Positions 15,201 through 29,208 of a stretch of 64,000 bases of DNA are shown piece by piece. Position numbers and translations under genes: made by a program. Under the pieces are notes generated by a model, which was not told the DNA's origin, searched no databases, and saw nothing but the letters and a program-made list of their open reading frames with translations. This DNA comes from Camarhynchus parvulus. Lineage: Eukaryota; Chordata; Aves; Passeriformes; Thraupidae. The first letter of the stretch is position 1. Every line of letters starts with the position of its first letter. The stretch spans positions 19,926,501 to 19,990,500 of the forward strand of contig NC_044572.1 of NCBI RefSeq assembly GCF_901933205.1, read 5' to 3'.

Positions 15201-16105
15201 AAGACTGATGGAATGAGTGTAAGAATTCTGGTTGTTCTAAATCTTGTGCTTACCATAGATCATCAGTGCTTGACAGTTCCCATTTCTGTGGAAGTTTGCT
15301 ACCCCCTCATGCCTAGGTCTGTAAGTTAAAAATGTGAGCTGAAAGACAGATAAAACTGCAGAGATATTGCCCTCTGGATTTCAGAGAGCACATAAGTATT
15401 ACCTCCAGCAAGAACTTTGTGTTTTGCTGAAATAGATGTTTAAACTATTTTTTGAATCATGGCACTCTGGAGATATTTTTAAAACTGGGATTTGCTTCAA
15501 GTTTTATCTTTTAGAAACCAGTGAACAAAACCATAAAAGGACAAAAATAATCTTAGGTATTTCCAGAAGTAATAGTCCTTTCTATGAGATCAATTTAATT
15601 GCTTTCAATGAAACTTCAGTTTATTTTACCATTACCAAATAAGGAAAACCTTTAAATTGGAAAAATACAGAAGAAAAAAAATCAGCTACCAGAAAGGACA
15701 CAGTTGTATCAACTCAAACTGTCCAATTGCCTTTTTAGCTGTCAAATTTTCAGTAATGATGATAATTTGATTTGTGTGTGTGAGATAATTGTTAGTCTGA
15801 TGAAACAGCTGTCTTAATCATGTCCCTAAACCTACTAAAACCAAGCTGAAGCAAGCAATAGCAAAAACTCATGCAAAACATTGTATTCTTTCTCATTTTT
15901 CAAGCTTCTGGGTGAAGTAACAAATTTAATTGTGTGGGTTTTCAGTTTTTTAAACACTCTCAGGAACAATGAATGCCCAGCCATTGTCTGAGCACAGTGG
16001 TTTCTCAGCAGCATGCTGCAGACAGTGCTGCCACTACTAGAACTGTGGAAGAGGTTTGGGATAGTTCTCTGAGAGAAAAAAAATAGTTGAAATTTATGAA
16101 TTAAA

Positions 16106-16146
16106 TTAGCTTTGGTAGTCATGTAGTTCATGACTACCAAAACTAA
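16106..16146. repeat. Near-perfect hairpin (18-bp stem, 5-nt loop)
   Basis: Left arm 16106-16123 (TTAGCTTTGGTAGTCATG) and right arm 16129-16146 (CATGACTACCAAAACTAA) pair at 17 of 18 positions, with spacer TAGTT. The single mismatch becomes a G-U pair in RNA from the minus strand. It lies in the gene desert. Confidence 0.85.
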
Positions 16147-17531
16147 AGTTGCTTTCTCAGAAAGGGGATTGAGCCTCTCTAAACTCGCTCCAACCTCCTC
16201 TTCCAAACAGGGCTGCGCCCACTCAAAGGATTGTTCCAGCCTAATGAGGCGAGTGCAGTCACATGCATAAGAAATGTGTTCATTCCAAGTAAAGATAAAA
16301 TACTTTCTATCTGAACAGGCAAAAAAGAATTTTTCAGAATGTTCTGATAGATTAAGGTTCATCAAGATGAGATCTGCACATTGGTTCTCACAGCACCAAA
16401 AAATTGCCTGACACTCCCTACTGTGTAATACAAATGGGTAAGGCTAAAACTCTCTAGCTGGAGGCACATGTGATCTAAGCAGACCTCAGGAGAAATACAT
16501 AAAATTGTATCTCTTTACACAGTGTATGTCCCAATTTCATTGTTTCTGAAAGAGACATTTTGATTCAAATAGGAGAGGTGAGTCAGTCTGTAACATATGA
16601 AGCATACATTTCTTTTTCTGTAATCTATTACTGTAAGAAATAACATGGTAGCTCTTAGTCAAAGAGCAGTGACTGACCAGCATTTCCTGAGTAATATTAT
16701 TTCAATTATTATTTTGTTCACAGTAACTGTTTTACTAACTGAAGAAACAAAAATATCAATTCAACTGGATCCATATAATGGAAGAATATATCCAGTCTAA
16801 TTATTTTTTGTGGACATTTCTTGTCCTTTAAGCAACGTACTTGCTGTTAATATAGTCAAAAAATAGCCTTTATCTCTTTCTTCCTCCTGTGTTTTCAGAA
16901 GGGTATAAAGCTTTCATCTTTCTCTTTGCTTGTTATAGAGATGGGCGTATAAAACCTGTATCATAGTCTAATATCAATACATGAAAATTCAGCTACCAAA
17001 AGCATCTTCCTTAGATGGTGAAATGTTACAGTTCTTCATGCCTTCCTGTGGTGCCTGTGACTAATCTAATGCAATAGTGATTATTAAAAATAGACAAGAA
17101 AGCTGAATCTTGATAAGTACAGGAAACTTGTTTCATTAAGCCACCTTGGGTTTCTCTTTTACTCCTACATGGCTCATGCTATTTTTGGAAAAATCCAGAC
17201 AGTGTAAGCTGAAGATACAAGCAATTATAACAAGGCATGGTATCAAAAATTCTTAATTCCTGTGGCAAAGAAAAAGTAGTTTTCATGCCATGATGCTTGA
17301 AATTTTCTGCAGTTCATTGAGCGAATAGGAACACTCATGGGCACCTCTCTGCGTGAGGAAAATAAATAAACAAAAGCAACTTTTAACAGAAGCAGCCTTG
17401 TGATCAAGCCACACATTGACTTTGTGTCATGATCTGAAGATTGAAGAGAAATGTTGTGCTACTGAATTATGTTCCTGTATGCCCTGAACACTTGAGGACC
17501 ACGATAGCATCTGACCTGCAAAGATGAGGGA

Positions 17532-18395
17532 TGTTCCTGTTGTGTCACTTCTGGCTCTGCAGGGAGAAGGATGCACACTCAGTGCCTTTGTCTGGCTCTT
17601 TTGTGTTGCTGCTGCCTAACCATGGGCAGGATTTGGATGCTGAAGGGAACAGGTCAGATCTCTCACTGCTTCCCGGGCAGGTTCAAGTGGGAAGGTGGAG
17701 GGCTAAGCTAGCATGAGAGGGAAGGCAGAGAATGGGGTTTATCTTTTTATTTCTGATCAAGAGGCTTACTCTGCAATAAAACAAACCTGTACTGTACATA
17801 TCAAGGCAGAGGGGGAAAGAAAGAAAGTGCTTCAAAGGATTTTTTCTTTCTCCTCTGAAATGTCCAGGAAAGTCTCGGGACAAGCTTCCTCCTAAGATTG
17901 TAGAAGCTCCCACTCCTTGGGAACTTTGGGGAACTCCTCTGGGGAGGATGTGGCCACATTTCTCTTCACAGAGAGAAGCAGGTACAACTTCCCAAGGACT
18001 TGTCCTGGGAAATGGAACAAGAAACCACAGAGAGGAAGAGAAAACAATTCTTATCTCTACTTGCTACTCCTGTTGTTTTTGCACATGTGGAAAGTGTTAG
18101 GAAGATTGTTTACCTGAAGGGATTTGGTAATTAGATTCTGGTAATGGTTGTTTATATTAATTAACCAATCACTCGAAGTTGTGCCTGACTGACTGGAGAC
18201 AGTCACGGGTTTTTCTTTAGTATTCTTTAGTATCTCTTCGGTATAGTACCTCTTTAATATAATAGAGTTATAATACAGTATTAATGTAATACAGTATAGT
18301 GTTTATATAGTGTTAATAAAGCAATTGTTCGGCCTTCTGAATCATGGAGTCAGGTGCCAATCATTCCCTTTGCGGAGGGCTCCCTGCATGCAACA
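17532..18395 (+). mobile_element. Avian ERV LTR (core 17899-18395; 5' limit uncertain)
   Basis: The 3' half has clear LTR structure: tandem CTTTAGTATT, an AT-rich stretch, the poly-A signal AATAAA at 18315-18320, then GCAATTGTTCGGCCTTCTGA and an end at CAACA (18395). I recognise this as a songbird-type ERVK-like LTR. Two 5' boundaries are possible: TGTAGAAGC at 17899, or TGTTCC at 17532. The second fits the AACA end and has GAGGGA before it against GGGGGA after the element (5 of 6 match). No coding remnants are visible around it. Confidence 0.6.
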
Positions 18396-18589
18396 GGGGG
18401 ACAAGTACATACATAAACTGTTTGAGATTTGGCTAGTATTGCGTTTTTAACTGAAAATAGCAGAACTGACAATTAGCTTATTTATAAATGAACAGAATTG
18501 AAATCAAAAATCTTCACTGCCCACTTAAATGATGACTGAAGAGGGTCTCACGGAGAGCCAGCTGAGTAATGACAATCACATCTATATGT

Positions 18590-19161
18590 GTGGAAACCCA
18601 GAGCACCGGGAATATTTCTGTCTGCTCTGGGGTGCCCTGACCCCCAGGGGAGCACTGACTTTGACCCTCATTCACGGAGGAAGTTTCCTAGACTTCAAGA
18701 TGGACTAGAATCCACAGAAGTGTGAAATAGATTATAGAGAGTAGTGTAGGTGTATCACTTGGTGAGAAATTTAGGTTTTGGGATTTTTAGTATGTTGTGG
18801 ATCGAAGCAAGATGGAGGGCACAGAGGGTCATCCTGGGTTTCTTCTTCATTCTTCTTCCTCCTTTTTCTTCATGGGTTTGGGTGGCATTTTGCAATTGGG
18901 CAGAAAAGTCCGCACTGTGGGATCTGTAGGATCAGTTACTGGGTTAAAAGGGAAAATAATCTAGGTGTCAGTTCTTAATTGGATAGTTTAGTCTTAAAAG
19001 ACCTTGTAACAAGAGATTGTTAGCCATTTTGTGCCTTCTAATGAAAAGCTGCCGAACTCACAGTAGTGAGACAGTTTTACTAATAAGAAATAATAAACAC
19101 TTGAGTCCAAACATGCACTACCATCTCAAGTGCCTTCAATCCAGACCCAGAGAAACCAACA
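18590..19161 (+). mobile_element. Avian ERVL-like LTR
   Basis: Contains a pyrimidine tract of TTC repeats (18839-18872), then a TTAAAAGGGAAAATAATC block, and near its 3' end AATAATAAACAC, a poly-A signal, followed by a short tail ending near CCAACA (19161). Sequence agrees with a passerine ERVL-type LTR by recognition. Start and end are approximate, and no target-site duplication could be paired. No viral genes seen. Confidence 0.6.
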
Positions 19162-19164
19162 ACT

Positions 19165-19512
19165 GGTACCACCACAGATACGGTTCTCCCTTTATTGCCT
19201 GAACAAGCCTCTTTCTATACACATTTCCATGTGGCAGCCAGCTATCTACCATTGGTAGCACAGCCTCAATCACAAATCTGCTGCTCTATTTCATTGGTGA
19301 GCGCCATGGCACCGCATGATCGGGCACAGCCCTTTTTGTGGTTAAAGCATCCGCTGTAACATCCGGCTTAGCTCTTGCAACATCGCAACATGGGCTCTTT
19401 CTGGGCCTTCAAGGTGACCTCAAGGACACCAGTCCCTTGTTAGGTTAAGACTGGGCTGTCCAATCCCTCTAGAGGCAACCCATGCTTCTGATTAATGAGG
19501 AATTCCTCTACA
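19165..19512 (-). mobile_element. LTR-like fragment, reversed
   Basis: Abuts the preceding LTR. Read on minus, it ends with GGCAATAAAGGGAGAACCG and a short tail to TACCA, the arrangement expected of an LTR poly-A signal and U5. Upstream it is unusually CpG-rich for the desert (GCACCGCATGATCGGGCAC). Its far end, perhaps TGTAGAGG at 19512, is a guess. Confidence 0.45.
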
Positions 19513-22500
19513 GGTGACTAATTTTTGTTAACAGCAGCAGTGATGCAGGGGTTTCAGCAATTGAGAAGAAAAGAAACTGTAGCTTGGGGAAGACAGGACA
19601 TATGGATGCAGTAATTCTTTTTTTCCCCCTGAAGTTTTCATCACAGTTTCAGGGAAATGTAAGTATCAAAAAGGCTGTATCATTAAATAATTCCATTTCA
19701 AATTTTGTCAAATCCAATTAACTGGTCTTTTTTTCCCTTAAACTATTGTACTTTGCTCCTTCTTTTATTTTTAAAAAGACTTAAATAATTAATTTTTCCT
19801 TCTCTTCCCCATTCTCAGTTCTCCATATAGTTATATTTTCTTTTACCAATCTCATATGCCTTATTTTCAGAAATCTCAGTCATCTGCTTCTGAGAGGTAA
19901 ATTAGTCAGCTCTTAGTTACATCCATTTTTTTTGTGGCAATTCCGTACCCTAAGCCAAGTAATAGTCAAAAATAGTGGCATATCCCCTGACACATAAGGA
20001 TTACCTGTGTAGCAAGTAACATTTAGGAAAGAAATGAAAGTAGAGCAAGAAAGTGTTCTCAGACAATGAACCTGCAGTAGTAATAAAGGCAAATTAAAAA
20101 GTCTTGTTGAAATCCATCTTTTGGAATCTGGCATGTCCCACATCCCTGGCCTCCATTCTCCTATTCCATTCACTCATGGTAAATGTTAAAAAAAAATTAT
20201 AAATATTATCCCTCCCAAATCACATAACCCTCATTAACACTGAAACAGCTGGACTCTGGGCTAAGAGTTGTTACAATTTTTGGAGTGAGACAGCGTGGGA
20301 ACACTGAAGAAAAACAGTTTGAAATTGTAGGGAATCGAGAAAAACTGGACAATCTGGAGAAAGTCTGCTACATTTGCAATCTAGGAGACAAATGTGCACA
20401 TTTCAGCTGTGGGAGGATTGAGGATAATCAAAATTTGTTTTGTTGAAACTTCACTACAAGTGTTCTACTCTACTGCGCTTGTAATTGCCTCATCTCTGCC
20501 TTGGCTGACCAGTGCTCAGGTGATGACCTTGGCACCCTATCTTCACTCCTGGCTGCATTTGCTGCTTCCTGGCCCTCCTACGCAGAGAGGCGGCGGCTGC
20601 TTCATGAGCAAGGGAGACCTGGGCACCTCGGAGAGGAGTCTGGAGCCAGTAGCAGAGAAATGATGAAATTTGGGAGTGAGGTACTGAATGATGCAGCTTT
20701 TATGAGCATGTTGTGGACATGCCAGCATGCCTGAATCTCTCAGGGAGAGATTAGATATCCCTGATCTCTAACCCCACTTGGTTCAGTGAAGGGAAGAACT
20801 GTATTGTGACAGGATGCAGATACTTCACTCAGAGGAAATGAAAGGGTCTGAGCATTGAACATGGAACATATCCCAACCACAGCTCCTCCTACTAATACAG
20901 TTCCAGCTGCTGCTGTTTTCTTACATGGTATTTTGCTCCTGAAATCATCTATTTGGCAAAGATAACAATCTAAATAATATTTGAAGACCCTACAAACTGT
21001 TTAGATAGTTAAAGGGACATTTTAGATTATACCTGTAGTCAGTATGGAAAGAAATCTATGAACCAGCTGTCTTATGATTATATCTTAAATAAAAGTCTAC
21101 TCTTGGGAGGAAATTGATTGTTACTTCCTAAGCTTGCAGGACATTTTAAAGGAGATTTAAAGTAGAAAAATAAGATAAGATACAATGAATAGATAAAAAA
21201 ATTCATTTAAATGTTCCTTCTTGACTGACGTGCTTAATAAAGACAAGAAGAAAACATTACTTATGTATTGAAATCACTGAGTCACTATGTACAAAAAAAC
21301 TACAGTTCTTGTTTGGCAACACTTATCTTTTATTTATTTCCTTTGTTGTTTGTTAGTTTTCTTTGTTTGGCTGCTTGGTTTTAACTGGGGTTTTTGTTTG
21401 TTTTTAATTTTTCATCCTGATCAATGAGACTGATTTACTCAGAACTGTGTTCATAACAAGAGAAGGACACACAGGGCAGGCAGTCCCTAAGAAAGCTTTT
21501 TAACAGTACTAATGTGCCAAACTGCGAGATGGCATCAGTGTATAGATAAATGTCCCCTGGGGACAAGAGTGCAAACTCATTTTAACTTGTGACCCACACC
21601 AGATTTGAATTCAAGCTGGTAGCTGAGCTGAGCTGGGAGAGCTCCTCATTCCACCCCACTCTCCTCAGAGCAGCTAATTTCAGCCATATCAGTGAGGTCT
21701 TGTCTTCTAAGCCTCAGCTGTGCCTGCAATAACTCCTAACTGCTCTAAAGCTTTCTGCTAAGATATCTCCAGACCTTTCACATGACATTTTCTTCACATC
21801 CTTTCATGTAAGATTCCCCAGTATAAGGAAATGGCTGAATAAACATTTCACTGTGAAATGAGTGGGAGAGTAAGCAGCCAAAGTGGGAAATGTAAAATGA
21901 ACTGAGCCATCAACGGTCACTTAAGGAGAATGACAATATTACTAGTCTAGTCTACTACACCTGTGTTAGCTGTCACTTGGCAGGTATTAGTAACATTAAG
22001 GTGACTCTCTCCTCAGAGCAGCAATTATCTGTTAATGTCTTAATGAAATACACCTCGAACATCCCTGTGCAGACTCAAAATATAATTAGCAATAACTGTA
22101 CTAATATGCTCGCTCCGATGTAAACATACAGGAACTATCCAAGCAGTGCATTTCAGTGTAATCCTTTCATCATTACCAGACTTACTAACTTCCTTTGCTT
22201 ATTTTAAACTTTTTGGCCTAGGTCACAGGTTTTTTTCTGGGGTTGACAAAGACAGAAAGTCTTAATTTGCTCACAGAAACTAGCAGAACTGTTACTGTGT
22301 TTTAAATAAGTAACCAAAATTATATCTTTGAATATATATCGTACTCTTTTCTTATGGGAGTGAAGACAGACATAAACCTACAGGGTGAGATAGTGACAAA
22401 GAACGCATATTCAAACACAGCTGTGTCTGTTCATAATTTTGTTCATACTTAAACACAATTTAAATACCATGCATTATGTATTTTTAAGAAGATATTTTCC

Positions 22501-22859
22501 CTACAGATAGCAAATACTGCAATCCCAAGAAGCTCAGCACAGCTGCACATAGCTCAAGCCAGTACACATTTCAGATGAAGCTCTCTATACAGAATGCAGC
22601 CCCATTAGACAAACTCACTGGAGAACAGCCCTTCAATCTATTCATTATACATTAGGTGGTGTACACAAGGAAAATAAAACAAGTTTTATTATTTAACATC
22701 TACTTAGTGTTTAAAAATGCATGCTTTATATTTGGACAGTTTAAATGGCACTCAGCCTCCATGTACTAAGTCACACGCAGTACTTCTGGTGACTCTCAAA
22801 GTCAAACCAAAAGAAATGTTGTTCAGCAGTTGTTTGTGTTTAGCAGCACCTTGAGAGCT

Positions 22860-23220
22860 TTAACAGGGTGGATAGCTGCTGATAAACTTAATGTCTAGCA
22901 CAGCAAAGTATATTTAAGCTACTGTAAGCATTGCAGCACATTAAATTTTCACAGGCTATTTATATCACCAACATGATCTAAGTTTTTCAGCAAGTCATAG
23001 AAAACTACATTGCACTTCCTTAATGAATTTGATTGCATTTTATTGTTTCCTGTTCATTCTCATTGGTTTAAATTGATGGTGATAAGCAGACCATCTTATG
23101 TGAGACTTCTGCAGTTTGAATAATCCAGTATAGAGTACAGAACATGATCAGCTGCCACAGTAATTCATCAATTATCATGGAAGATTATTGATCAGCAAGA
23201 CAGGTAAGAATCTACGGTTT
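22860..23220. promoter_or_regulatory. Candidate conserved noncoding element (speculative)
   Basis: An ORF-free stretch free of recognisable transposons, with clustered homeodomain-type TAAT/ATTA cores and ATCAATTATC, TTATTGATCAG and TTTAAATTGATGG words. This composition resembles developmental enhancers in vertebrate gene deserts, but conservation cannot be tested here. Confidence 0.2.
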
Positions 23221-26200
23221 CAGTGGGAGGGTTGTCAGAATTGAAGAATATTAGATTATAATTTGAAACATTAAATGCACACAGAATAAACTGCAAACTT
23301 TGTCAGAAATCTCATTACACAAGTGCAGATCTGTCAGGGTATCTGCTGAATAATGAATTTATTTGCAACTGAAGGAGCACCTGACTCAGCATGCCAACCT
23401 CTCCTGCAATCCTTGCTCTACAACAGTGTGAATGTTTCAGAAGTGTTTCACACTTGTGATGCTTGACACCTGTAATTTTCGTGGTTTGTAGCAGTTAATA
23501 CGTTGTTTTTCTCAATACTCAATCCCAAACCTTGCCAGCTTCCAATTCGCAGTTGAAGTCACATATTGCATCTAAATCTCTCTCCATTAGAAGTGTCTTT
23601 CTTTAATGCTTTCATAAAACCAAAGTTGTGTCTTGTTTTTAAAGCACATTTTGATTTCATAAGTACATGCATCTAATGTTATCTTCAAAGGCATTGATAT
23701 TTTTTATCTTAAAATCATGAATGAGAATAGAAACTTGAGGGGTTTTTACCATATTATTATTTTTATTAATATAACCATTCACAAGTCTGTAATGAAAATA
23801 TCTATTTACTGCAGTAATTTCAAACCAGACATTTATGTACAGAATATGGTTTGAACTAATCAACCTAAGAGGCCAATTGTTCTAGGACAGTACAGAGGTC
23901 TCTTCTTTCAGGGAAGTATTTTATAATTGATGTTGACACTATATTTTGATAGTGTTGATAGGAAAGTTGAGTTGAAAAGATAAGCTGAACTAAAATATTG
24001 TTAAATTTACCAAACATCTTTAACACTTTAAATTTAAAACCCCAGTGAATCTGGATGTCATTACATAGTATGGAACACTGGATAAAATAAATTGCTAAAA
24101 ATGAACTCTCAACAGGAAAAAAACCAAGATCAAAAAAAATTATTAATAGTACTAGTGAAAAAACTAGTTTAAATCTTTAGAAAAATACATTTTTCATCAC
24201 AAGTCTATCTCCTTTAGACTTCATCCAGTATATGGTGGGGGAAGAACAGAAGGTAGGACTGGGGCAGGTGGGAAGAATTGAAGACATATTTTCTGTATTT
24301 GCACAGTTGTCAAGATACTAAACACTATTTTATATTGAGGAAACTGTTCACATGAAAAATGCATGGAATACAAAGACAATACTGGTTACCTCATAATGCC
24401 ATTTATACTTATAACATGATGCTATTGAGATAGCCCAATTTATTAAGCTTATCTATTGCACCACTGAAATATGCAAATCTTGAAAGAGAAACTGAAAATC
24501 TTCCAAGTTGATGCTTCACTGAGAAGCTTGGGAAGGGAAGGAGAGAAACAAAGAAACCACAGGAAAAAAAGCCAAACATTCTGAGAGTGACAAAAAACAG
24601 AACAAAAATTAGAGCTGTGTTCAGTTCTATTTCTGCACATTATCTGTAAAATACCATCTTATATGAAGTGCTACTCTGCACTTAAAGCTTCCCCTTTCAC
24701 CACACACTTGCTCAGCTTCAATCCCACCCTGATTTCATTTGATTACAGTGTTCTTGTTGGGATGAAAAACCCTAAGGATTTAAATAACAGAAACACAGGA
24801 TCTGTCAACCGGTTGTTGAATTCAAAGTAGTATAGGTAAAATTTCATCCCAATGACATTTGATTGTCCTATTATCATGGCATGTGCTCCAGAAACCTGAT
24901 GCAGAGCAGCAGAAATCACTTTATTTATAAACAGTATAAAGCACTGAACAGTGTGAGAGTTAGCAGATTGACACATAGAATCAGAGTGAATGTGACAGCT
25001 CTCCATTGCAAGTTCAGATATCCCAGAGGGTAAATTAAAGGTTTTCTATACCAAAGAATAAACCTCAGCAAATACTTTGGCTGTCACTGAGCTTAATATT
25101 AGGCTATGGAAAAGCTGGTAAGATCTGTGACAGAAAGGTTTTGTGAGGCTTTTGTTTGTTACTAAACACCAGGGTTTATATTTTACCTATATTTTTCACA
25201 TCAAATCCAGAATTTGAATTGAACTGTAGCTTTCAGTGAGCTTTCAGAAATTACAGCTTGTTTTCCTTACACATTTTTGGTTGAAGCCTAAATTTGAGAC
25301 ATTGTCAAGAAAGATACTTAAGCATTTTTGAATCTTATTTTGGGGGTTGTTTTGGGAAGTAAAAAGTATTCAGTAGCTTCTGATTATGCTGCCCATTCAT
25401 CCAAAGCACAATTTACACTGATGAAACTTCTCACTTGTGCAGGAGGCTTTCTGTGTGTGTATTGTGGGGGGAAGGATAAAGGGACAATTTTTGGGTTTGC
25501 AAAGGGGTTTCTTCTTTCCTACATCTCATCACCTTGCTTCCTTCAGGAAAAGCCAGGAGAAGACATTGCTAATACCACCGTTATCTTATTTTGAAGCCAC
25601 TCAATGGCTGATTCTTAGCCAAGTAAGGTTCCTGACTCTCAGTGTGGTCACATGAATGCTCAAACCAGTGCCCTGAGCACAGAGATGGGGTTGCAGATGA
25701 AGGCCACAATGTGGGAAAGCTCAGTGTCGCCATAAGCACAGGCCAAGACAATGGGACAAGGCTCAAAGCCTAAATTTAAAGTTGGCCCTGCTTCCAGTCA
25801 AGCACTGATGTTAGTGAGCTCCAAATATATCTTCCAGGTCTCAGTTGCCACAGGGCAGTGCCCTCTGACTCATGTAGACTTGGATGTTTGCTCACCTGGG
25901 CAGACTCAAGGCATTTCCACCTCTGATGCCTTTTCCCTTCTCCTTTCACCCCTCATTTCTTTTCCCCCTACTCATTTCACCACACATGGAGTGTTGTTCC
26001 ACCCTCCTATTCAGGCACACTGGAAGACAGCCAGCATCTCCTTTTGAACAATCTCTGGATAAGGAATCACGGTGCATGAAGCTAAAAAACTACTCTGAGT
26101 ACCTGTTAACAGCTGAAACGTTCCTAAAATGTGAAAGACAACAAAGAAGGTTTAAAGCATCACTTCCATTTCTGACTACTACAAGTAGGTTCAAGGGAGA

Positions 26201-29185
26201 AAGGAAGATAGCCACAGGCTGTTGCAATCAACTTGTTCTGAAACAGCTTCAGCACACTTTTAAACAGACACTAGGAAGGGTAAGTGAAGGTAGAAGGAAC
26301 ATCCAACTAAAGATTGAAAAGATAAACATGGGGTTTAAACTTAATCTAGAAAGAATCTTATAAAAAAAAGGTGTATGGGACAAAAGTAATCTTGATGGAA
26401 ATAATAAATTTCCCACTCAAGTATCACTAAACTAGAGATGAAGTTTATGATGTATAGGGCAACCTACACTATGGCAAACATGACAAATTCCCAGAGCAAG
26501 AAAGAGAAGCAGGACTTGCAGAGGTTAGCATTGGAGTTAAAACAAGACAAAAAGCTGCACAGAACATTAAATTATATGGTAGATTCACAAAACAAGAATA
26601 TGCACATAACTAAAAGATAAAATAATACAGAGGTTCTGCAATTTCCCAAGCAAATGCAAACATTAGCAGAATATAAACAGCATGAGCAGGACTGGAAACA
26701 GCATTATTACCATACTGGAAGGAACGAACAAAACAGCACTAGAAAGTGAATGGGCTATCAATTTTAAAGAAGGCAGAATGTTAACTTCAAATTGGACACA
26801 GATGAACAATCTGGAGTTATCAGCACACGGTAATTGTTACTTTTGAGAGAAAAACTGCAGGAAAACAGATGAAATTCAAAAGCTATAATAAAGCTTTTGT
26901 TTCCAACCAAAGCCATTTATGAAATAAATGAACAGGAAACTAAAACAAGGGGAAAGGTACAATTCATATACAGCGTTACCAAAGGGGAGGACAAATATCT
27001 CATATAGAGTAAAAGATTTGTCATGATCTGTGTTTCTTCACTGGGGAGCCCAAAACAGCTATGTGAAGAGTTTGAGGTTGTTCCTCAGGAACATCCTTGA
27101 GAGAGCATCTACTTCAGGTTCCTCAGGCACAGACAGCAGATGAGGTTTTATTGTGTGGGATGTGCCAGCTGAACTTGGGACATCTGAAACAAAACCAAGG
27201 AAGAGCTATTGCTACTGGCATCTGAACCACTGCCTTGACCTTTTACCAATTCCCCATGTGATTCAGCACTGCCTGTTTCGGCCCACAGGATTTGTCTCTA
27301 CTTCATCAGGATTCCATCCACCATGAAACAGGGCTTGCAGGCATGCTCAAATACAAAGATGGTACAAGCTTTTACCTACTCCATTTATCATACAATGCCA
27401 TTTTACAGTCTATGGTTTTTAAACAAACCACAAAAATTCTATTATCAGATTCCACCCAACTAGAAGTGACAATGGATAGATAACTACCACTTGAAAGCAA
27501 AGTACATATATCCATTGGATAAATACTACTTCAGTGCATGGATATCTTTAATATCTGAGTTTTTAAAAATAGTTAGTAGGACTTTTAAAGACACGTTATT
27601 TTGCTCTCAAAATTTTTATTTAAAAGCTTTGGATGTGTTTGGAATGCCACTACCACCGAAAGAGGACACAGTGAGGGGATAATTGACCTTGTCAGCTAAA
27701 AGCAGTATTCCTTGGAACATTTAACTCATGGATGCAGTCAATTACCTTCAAGTAATGCCTGCTTCAGGGGTTTTATTGCTCTGTCCCTTTGAAATGAACT
27801 AGATTTACTACCCAAGTTAGATCTATCTTGCCTGACGTTCCAAAAGCATTTTAGCATAATTTTAGCAATACTAAAATTCTATCCAATTCTAGTACTAGGC
27901 TTTGAAAACAAAGCCACCGACATCTGTGTTTCAGAGCAATCTAATATTTATGAATCTTGCAAGTACTTTTGTCCATAACCCTGAGTTCATTGCTATGTAT
28001 TATAGGATCAATAGCTGATTTTCACTTCCTGCATTGTAAGAGTACTGCACAAATTGTCTTTTTATGTCCTAATTGGTGGGGAGAGTCTTTGGTTTAAATC
28101 TGAATTCCTGGCAGAATAAAAACAGGGCACAGAAATGTGCTGTGGTTTATAACACTGTCACCAATATGGTCCCTGCCCAGGAATCTTAGAAAGTTTGCAT
28201 TCAGTGCTGAGAAATCCCAGATGACACTTCATCAAGAGAACTAGAAGAGAATATTTGGAATATAAAGCCCATGGCTCACACATGGCGCCTCTGTTTAGTA
28301 CTTGTTCAACACAATTAAAAACCCCAAAACTCTTTTTTTCTACAAAAGAAACACAGAACAAGGCAAACAGATTCACATGGTTTGACTTCAGAAAAAAGTA
28401 CTTTTTCTCCATCTTTACTTCAGCTGATATGTAACTTAACCCTTTTTACTTTCTCTTTCCTTAATTTTTTTTCATTTTCTTTTTCCCTTATTTTTTTTTA
28501 TTTGGCAAAAATGGTAAATTTGTACTTAGTCTAGAAGAAAGTCTTGACTGCACAGAAAAGACAATCAAACCAGCAACTGAATTAATAAGGTTCTGAACTC
28601 AACTGCTTATTACCAAGATATAAAAAATTTGTGTTAATGCAAGATCCCATTTTCACCACAGCTAAAAAACAGAAGCAAAAGCATAGAGATTCAGAAGAAG
28701 CAAAGAAACTTTCTACACTTGCAGAGAAGCAGTGTACAGAATTGCAAGCAGTCCAATATTTTTTCATTAACTCCTAATTAGATAGTTCTATAAAGAAGAA
28801 TGAGTACTGTTGGATTATGCATCCTGCTGCAAGTCCCCAGACACCTCCTGTATTGTTTATTTTCACAGAAGCAATAGGATTTAATTCTACAGTAATTACT
28901 TACCAATTTTCCTCCAAAACAGAAGTACATTACATTTCCTACTAAATTGAAAATGGAATCTATCAAGTAGCTGGTACCTTGCAACTTACTGATAAAAGAG
29001 CGAAGGAAAAATATTTTAAGAGATTGCATTTATCTTCGAAAGGTGCTGAATCCAAAGCAACTGTTGGATGGGAAAGGCTAAGAACTGAGAGCTTAGGCCC
29101 TTGTAGGATCAATAGGGATCTTGTTCAATACTCACTGGACAGACTACAGTATATATGTGCATCAATTTCCATTATATATCAGAAA

Positions 29186-29208
29186 TTTATATATACATAT
29201 ATATATTT
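29186..29208. repeat. AT dinucleotide repeat
   Basis: Short run of alternating TA with one C interruption in the gene desert. Confidence 0.7.

Larger units (their letters stand above)
4471..17531. other. Intergenic desert, no gene recognised
   Basis: No coding exon with credible splice sites and protein similarity was recognised on either strand. The longest ORF, 15835-16365 on minus (176 codons), contains a hairpin at its centre and no recognisable domain, so I treat it as chance. A GC-richer patch at 12740-12900 stands out and is unexplained. Confidence 0.7.

Noticed and set aside
16106..16146. MicroRNA precursor
   Set aside because: The stem is only 18 bp with a 5-nt loop, too short for a canonical pre-miRNA; kept only as a hairpin.
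15835..16365. 176-codon minus-strand ORF
   Set aside because: No domain or splice context, contains the hairpin, and lies in a desert. Length is plausible by chance in 64 kb.
17532..19512. A full provirus between LTRs
   Set aside because: The LTR-like segments belong to apparently different families, and no gag, pol or env remnant is visible between them.
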